Origin: CAYQMF01 sp964418595
Lineage (GTDB): Bacteria > Planctomycetota > UBA1135 > UBA2386
NCBI GenBank assembly: GCA_964418595.1
Contig: CAYQMF010000042.1
Location: 1 to 47,784 of the forward strand
Length of the DNA: 47,784 nt
Reading direction: 5' to 3'
This document shows positions 44,305 through 47,784 of this stretch, in pieces. The notes under the pieces were generated by a model that was not told the DNA's origin, ran no database searches, and saw only the letters and a list, made by a program, of their open reading frames with translations. The translations under genes and the position numbers were made by a program. Position 1 is the stretch's first letter. Each line of letters opens with the position of its first letter.

Positions 44305-45499
44305 TCCCCGTCGCCGCGAACTTCGCCACCGTCTCCTGGTAGCGGGTCTTGCCCTCCTCGACCACGCGGCGGATCTCGCGCGCGTTCTGCTCGCTCTCCT
44401 TGCGCAGGTCGGCGATGAGCTTCATCGAGTCCACCTGGTAGTCGGTGATCGCCTTCACCAGCTTCTCGACCGACGCCGGGCTGATCGTCGAGCCGTAGCC
44501 GGCCTTGAGTGCCGCGCGCTCCAGCTCGCGGCCCAGATCCGCCACGTCCTCGATGCCCTTGTTGACGCCGGCCTTCAAGGCCTCGTGCGCCTGGGTCGCC
44601 TCGTGCAGGCCGTGCTGGCTCGTGTAGACCGCGCCGAGGATCGTGAACACGTGCTCGTTGGTCGTGAAGAACGTGACCGAGCGCCGGTGGACCTGGTCCT
44701 TCACGTCGTGGGTCTGCTTGAGCTTGGCGATCAGCGTCTCGCCGACGTCGTAGCCGATGGCGAGGTTTTCGGCGATGTCCTTCAGGAGCTGGTAGATGCG
44801 GTCCTCCTTCTGGAAGGCGAAGTTGCTCTCGTCGCGGGCCAGCTCCAGGCGCGACTTGGTCGGCGCGTCGCCCTGGTGCGCACTCACCTTGGCCTGGGCC
44901 GCCGCGAGCGCCGCCTTGCTCCCCTCCCAGGTCTTGATCTGCAGCTCGAGCAGCTCGCGCGCGGCGATCTCCGCTTCCTTGAGCGCGAAGCGGAAGTCGA
45001 TGTAGCCGTTCATGATCGAGTCTTCCTTCTCGAGCTGGTCCTTCGTGCTCTTCGCCACGTCCTTGTAGAGACCCGCGATCTCCTGGAAGCGCGCGCTCGG
45101 CGTGCCGCGGCGGAAGCGCATCCACAGGTTCTCGATCTTCTCGCCGAAGCTGATCTTGCCGTCGTCGAGCTGGGCGATGAGGCGCTTGCTGTCGTCGCGG
45201 ATCGAGTCGAACGCCTGGCTGATGGCGAGGAAGCGGTTGCCGATGTCGATGTCCTCGACGTTGTCGCGCACCAGTTGGTTGAAGGCGCTCATGTGCTTGA
45301 GCGTGCGCGCGATGGCGAGCACCTTGGGCTCGTCGACGTGCTTGACCTCGTCGAGCAGCTTGACGAGTTCGCTGGGCGCCTCGCCACCCTTCTTGACCAC
45401 GCCGAACTTCTCGAGCACGGAGACCGCGCGGTCGAGGTAGCGCTGCAGCGAGGACTGAGGGGCGGGGGCAGGGACGGGAGAACCGGCTTGCGAAGTCAT
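44294..45499 (-). CDS. 401-residue helical protein, possibly TelA/toxic-anion-resistance-like
   Basis: A soluble, almost entirely helical protein. After a Pro-rich N-terminus it has APSELVKLLDEVKHVDEPKV, SAFNQLVRDNVEDIDIGNRF, FGEKIENLWMRFRRGTP and STKDQLEKEDSIMNGYIDF, and near the C-terminus EHVFTILGAVYTSQHGLHEA and GVNKGIEDVADLGRELERAA. The long amphipathic helices and the KxxLxxDN-like spacing recall TelA/KlaA-family proteins linked to tellurite and stress resistance, but the similarity is low and a generic coiled coil is possible. The start at 45499 has a pyrimidine-rich leader. It is divergent from a two-gene coiled-coil operon 100 bases away, suggesting one functional set. Confidence 0.6.
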   Translation of the reverse strand: MTSQAGSPVPAPAPQSSLQRYLDRAVSVLEKFGVVKKGGEAPSELVKLLDEVKHVDEPKVLAIARTLKHMSAFNQLVRDNVEDIDIGNRFLAISQAFDSIRDDSKRLIAQLDDGKISFGEKIENLWMRFRRGTPSARFQEIAGLYKDVAKSTKDQLEKEDSIMNGYIDFRFALKEAEIAARELLELQIKTWEGSKAALAAAQAKVSAHQGDAPTKSRLELARDESNFAFQKEDRIYQLLKDIAENLAIGYDVGETLIAKLKQTHDVKDQVHRRSVTFFTTNEHVFTILGAVYTSQHGLHEATQAHEALKAGVNKGIEDVADLGRELERAALKAGYGSTISPASVEKLVKAITDYQVDSMKLIADLRKESEQNAREIRRVVEEGKTRYQETVAKFAATGTAE

Positions 45500-45598
45500 G
45501 GGAAGGGGCGCAACGTACTCGGTCGCACCTGCGCCATTCAACCGCGCTCTCGCCGCGGTGAAGATCGCACCCTCGTCCCCGTAGTCCGCGCCCTCGCC

Positions 45599-46729
45599 AT
45601 GCCTCCCTCGTCCGCGCCCAACCTCGCCCCCGAGAGCCTGCCGGAGCTGCTCCGCATCATGGACGTCGCGACCGCGCTGCGCCGCGAGCGCGAGGTCGCC
45701 GCGGCACACCTCGACCTCGACGCGGTGAAGGCGAGCCTGCGGCAGCGCCTGCGCGCGACGGCGGACGCGATGGGTGACGCGGTGAGCGACGCGGAGATCG
45801 AGGCCGCGATCGAGCGGTACTTCGCGACACAGCACGAGTTCAAGGAGCCGCCGCCCGGCCTGCAGACCCTGCTCGCGCACGCCTACGTGCGGCGGCGCGG
45901 GATCGCGTGGATCGCGGCGGGCGTGTTGGCATTCTTGTTCGGGCTCTGGGCGGTGTTCGTCTGGCCGAACGGACCCCTGTCGCCGGAATCGCGGCAGGCA
46001 AGGCACGAGCGCGAGGTGGCCCGCCTGCGCGCGGAGCAGCAGGCGCGCGACGAGGCCGCCGCGATGCGCGCCGCCGCGGAGGCGAAGGCGGCGGAGGAGC
46101 GGTCCGCCGCGCGCGCCAAGGCGGAGGCAGAGAAGGCCGCGGCCGCCAAGGCGCAGGCCGAGAAGGCGCTAGCCGACGCGTGGCGTGACGCACAGCGCGA
46201 CCACGCGGCGATCGTCGCGCTGGCGAAGGAACCCGAGGCCACGACCCAGGCCGACGGGCTGCGCCGCGAAGCCGAGGCCGCGCACGGGCTCGCCGACGGC
46301 AAGGGCACGCAGGCCGCTGCGACCAAACTGGCGGAGCTGCGCGCCACGCTCGAAGAGGAGTGCGAGCTGCGCATCGTGAGCCGGCCGGGCGAGCGCAGCG
46401 GGATCGATGCGTACTACGAGGACGTGGGTGGCAAGCGCGTGTCGGGGTACTACGTGATCGTCGAGGCCGTGACCGGAAACGGCACCGTGCTCCGGCGCAG
46501 CGTGCGCGACGCCGAGGACGGCCGCGTGCGCTCCGTGCGCAAGTGGGGTGAGCAGGTGCCCAAGGCGGTGTACGACCGCATCGCCGCCGACAAGCGCGCC
46601 GACGGCGTCGTCGACGAGAACGTGTTCGCGCGCAAGCGCCGTGGCTTCCTGAGTGACGAGGTCACGCTCCTGAACGAAGGCAAGACCGCGCCGCTCACCC
46701 GCGGCCGGCAGATCACCACCAAGCTGTGA
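45599..46729 (+). CDS. membrane-anchored coiled-coil protein
   Basis: A 376-residue protein of unknown function. Residues 1-95 are soluble and helical (LPELLRIMDVATALRRERE, AEIEAAIERYFATQHEF). One membrane span follows at about 103-122 (GIAWIAAGVLAFLFGLWAVF). Then come about 90 residues of Ala/Lys/Glu/Arg heptads forming a coiled coil, and a C-terminal beta-rich domain (CELRIVSRPGERSG, VSGYYVIVEAVTGNG, RSVRKWGEQVPKAVYDRIAA). It may belong to an uncharacterised DUF family; I cannot name it with certainty. The next gene starts two bases after its stop, indicating co-transcription. The leader is pyrimidine-rich without a ribosome site. Confidence 0.75.
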   Translation: MPPSSAPNLAPESLPELLRIMDVATALRREREVAAAHLDLDAVKASLRQRLRATADAMGDAVSDAEIEAAIERYFATQHEFKEPPPGLQTLLAHAYVRRRGIAWIAAGVLAFLFGLWAVFVWPNGPLSPESRQARHEREVARLRAEQQARDEAAAMRAAAEAKAAEERSAARAKAEAEKAAAAKAQAEKALADAWRDAQRDHAAIVALAKEPEATTQADGLRREAEAAHGLADGKGTQAAATKLAELRATLEEECELRIVSRPGERSGIDAYYEDVGGKRVSGYYVIVEAVTGNGTVLRRSVRDAEDGRVRSVRKWGEQVPKAVYDRIAADKRADGVVDENVFARKRRGFLSDEVTLLNEGKTAPLTRGRQITTKL

Positions 46730-46731
46730 CC

Positions 46732-47784
46732 ATGAGCCGAGGCCCCGACATCTACCGCGATCTGCGCCGCAAGGCGTCCGCCGCCCGCGTCGCCGCCGAC
46801 GCCATCGGCAACGAGCTGGCGCAGCTCGAAGCCCGCCGCCAGGCGGCGCTCCCGGCGCGCACCGACGCGCTGTGGCAGCTCGCCCGGCTGTACCTCCCGG
46901 CCCTCGACGAGCAGTCGGTCGCCAAGGTCTTTTCGGAGGCGCAGGCGGAGGTGCGCGCCGTGCGCGCGCGGCAGCAGCAGGAGGTCACGGCGCAGCGCGA
47001 ACGCCTCACTGCGCTCAGCAACACGCTCGCCGCCAAGGAAGCGGAGCTGGCCACGGTCACCGCGAGCCTCGAAGCGCAGGTCGCGCAGCGCACGGCTCTG
47101 GAGGCCAAGGTCGCCGAGATCCTCCGCGCCGACGCGGCGTTCGCGGCGCTCGCGACGAAGACCGCCGAAGCCGAACAGCGGTTGCACCGCGACGAGGAAC
47201 GCTGCGCGGAGATGCAGCGCGAAGCCGAGGCCAAGCTCCCCGCGTTCGAGCGCAGCCGGCTCTTCCAGTACCTGGTGCAGCGTGAGTACGGCACGTCGGC
47301 CTACACCGCGCGCGGACTCACGAGCCGCCTCGACCGCTGGGTGGCGGGCCTCGTCGACTATGCGCCGAGCAAGCGCAGCTACGACTTCCTGCGCGTCACG
47401 CCCGAACTCGTCGCCCAGGAGGTGGAGCGCCGCCGCGCCGAGTTCGAGCCGCTGCTGGCGCAGGTGCAGGCGCGGCAGGCGGAGGTTGCCGCGTCGGTCG
47501 GCCTCGACCGCGTGCTCACCGCCGGTGAGCGGCTCGGCGCCGAGCGCGACGCGATCGTGGCTGCGATGAGCGACCTGCAGCGCGAGCACCGCGGCGTGAG
47601 CGAGGAACTCGCCCGCCTGGAGGCGAGCGACGGCCCCCATTACGCCGACGCACTCGGTCGCCTGCGCGGCACGCTCGAGACGATGGAGACCGACGCGCTC
47701 GAGCGCCGGGCGCGGGCGACCGCCGACCCGCGGGACGACGCGCTGGTCGCCGCGATCGCGCAGGCGCGTCGCGACGGCGACGCG
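46732..47784 (+). CDS. coiled-coil protein, 5' part (runs off the window)
   Basis: An open frame of 351 codons without a stop before the right edge, starting two bases after the previous gene's stop. Residues 1-160 are a long coiled coil (SAARVAADAIGNELAQLEAR, AEVRAVRARQQQEVTAQRE). A compact block at about 165-230 follows: SRLFQYLVQREYGTSAYTAR, GLTSRLDRWVAGLVDY and SYDFLRVTPELVAQEVERR. Further Glu/Arg/Leu helices run to the edge. There is no signal peptide or membrane span. Function is unknown; together with the membrane-anchored coiled-coil gene before it, a scaffold or stress-related complex is a reasonable guess. The true length cannot be seen. Confidence 0.8.
   Translation, partial: MSRGPDIYRDLRRKASAARVAADAIGNELAQLEARRQAALPARTDALWQLARLYLPALDEQSVAKVFSEAQAEVRAVRARQQQEVTAQRERLTALSNTLAAKEAELATVTASLEAQVAQRTALEAKVAEILRADAAFAALATKTAEAEQRLHRDEERCAEMQREAEAKLPAFERSRLFQYLVQREYGTSAYTARGLTSRLDRWVAGLVDYAPSKRSYDFLRVTPELVAQEVERRRAEFEPLLAQVQARQAEVAASVGLDRVLTAGERLGAERDAIVAAMSDLQREHRGVSEELARLEASDGPHYADALGRLRGTLETMETDALERRARATADPRDDALVAAIAQARRDGDA

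Overview
High-GC bacterial DNA, most like a Planctomycetota genome. This rests on gene content, not on a marker gene: an ECF-type sigma factor divergent from a Ser/Thr kinase carrying a C-terminal sulfatase-modifying-factor-like domain, many one-off secreted proteins sharing a C-terminal module, ELWxxDGT and FG-GAP repeat proteins, and frequent starts without a Shine-Dalgarno sequence. No tRNA, rRNA, CRISPR array or insertion sequence was seen.

Layout. 0-5.1 kb (+): the 3' end of kbl, a small membrane protein, a DUF1028 protein, an archaeal-type (type II) methionine aminopeptidase, and two glycosyltransferases in overlapping, operon-like order. 5.1-8.1 kb (-): a tight three-gene group (secreted protein, 82-aa protein, twin-arginine-like protein) behind a leucine-dehydrogenase-like gene, separated from it by a G-rich tandem repeat. 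8.3-9.5 kb (+): two LPP20-like lipoproteins with a 16-bp hairpin between them. 9.5-13.2 kb: surface-polysaccharide genes (GT2 and a flippase on -, an exosortase-type GT4 on +). 13.3-22.7 kb: TonB-dependent receptor, PQQ-type sugar dehydrogenase, orphan ABC ATPase, lipoprotein, thioredoxin reductase, a thioredoxin-fold/toroid protein, and a solitary AAA/DUF4143 ATPase whose start codon follows a nested palindrome.

22.7-44.3 kb is an accessory region of secreted proteins: an ELWxxDGT repeat protein, a decayed FG-GAP gene, several module-bearing proteins, a 1516-aa lipoprotein and an orphan C-terminal fragment. Among them sit the sigma/kinase pair, a cupin-DUF2911 protein, a GNAT acetyltransferase and a sugar aminotransferase/oxidoreductase pair. 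44.3-47.8 kb holds a helical, possibly TelA-like gene (-) divergent from a membrane coiled-coil gene and a second coiled-coil gene that runs off the right edge.

Together the window points to envelope building: glycan assembly and export, many exported proteins, lipoproteins, and surface sensing. All eleven intact non-lipoprotein secreted proteins have signal peptides whose likely cleavage site is next to a glutamine. With the shared C-terminal module, this is the main lead for an undescribed export or surface-processing route. The second lead is the nested palindrome fused to the DUF4143 ATPase start.
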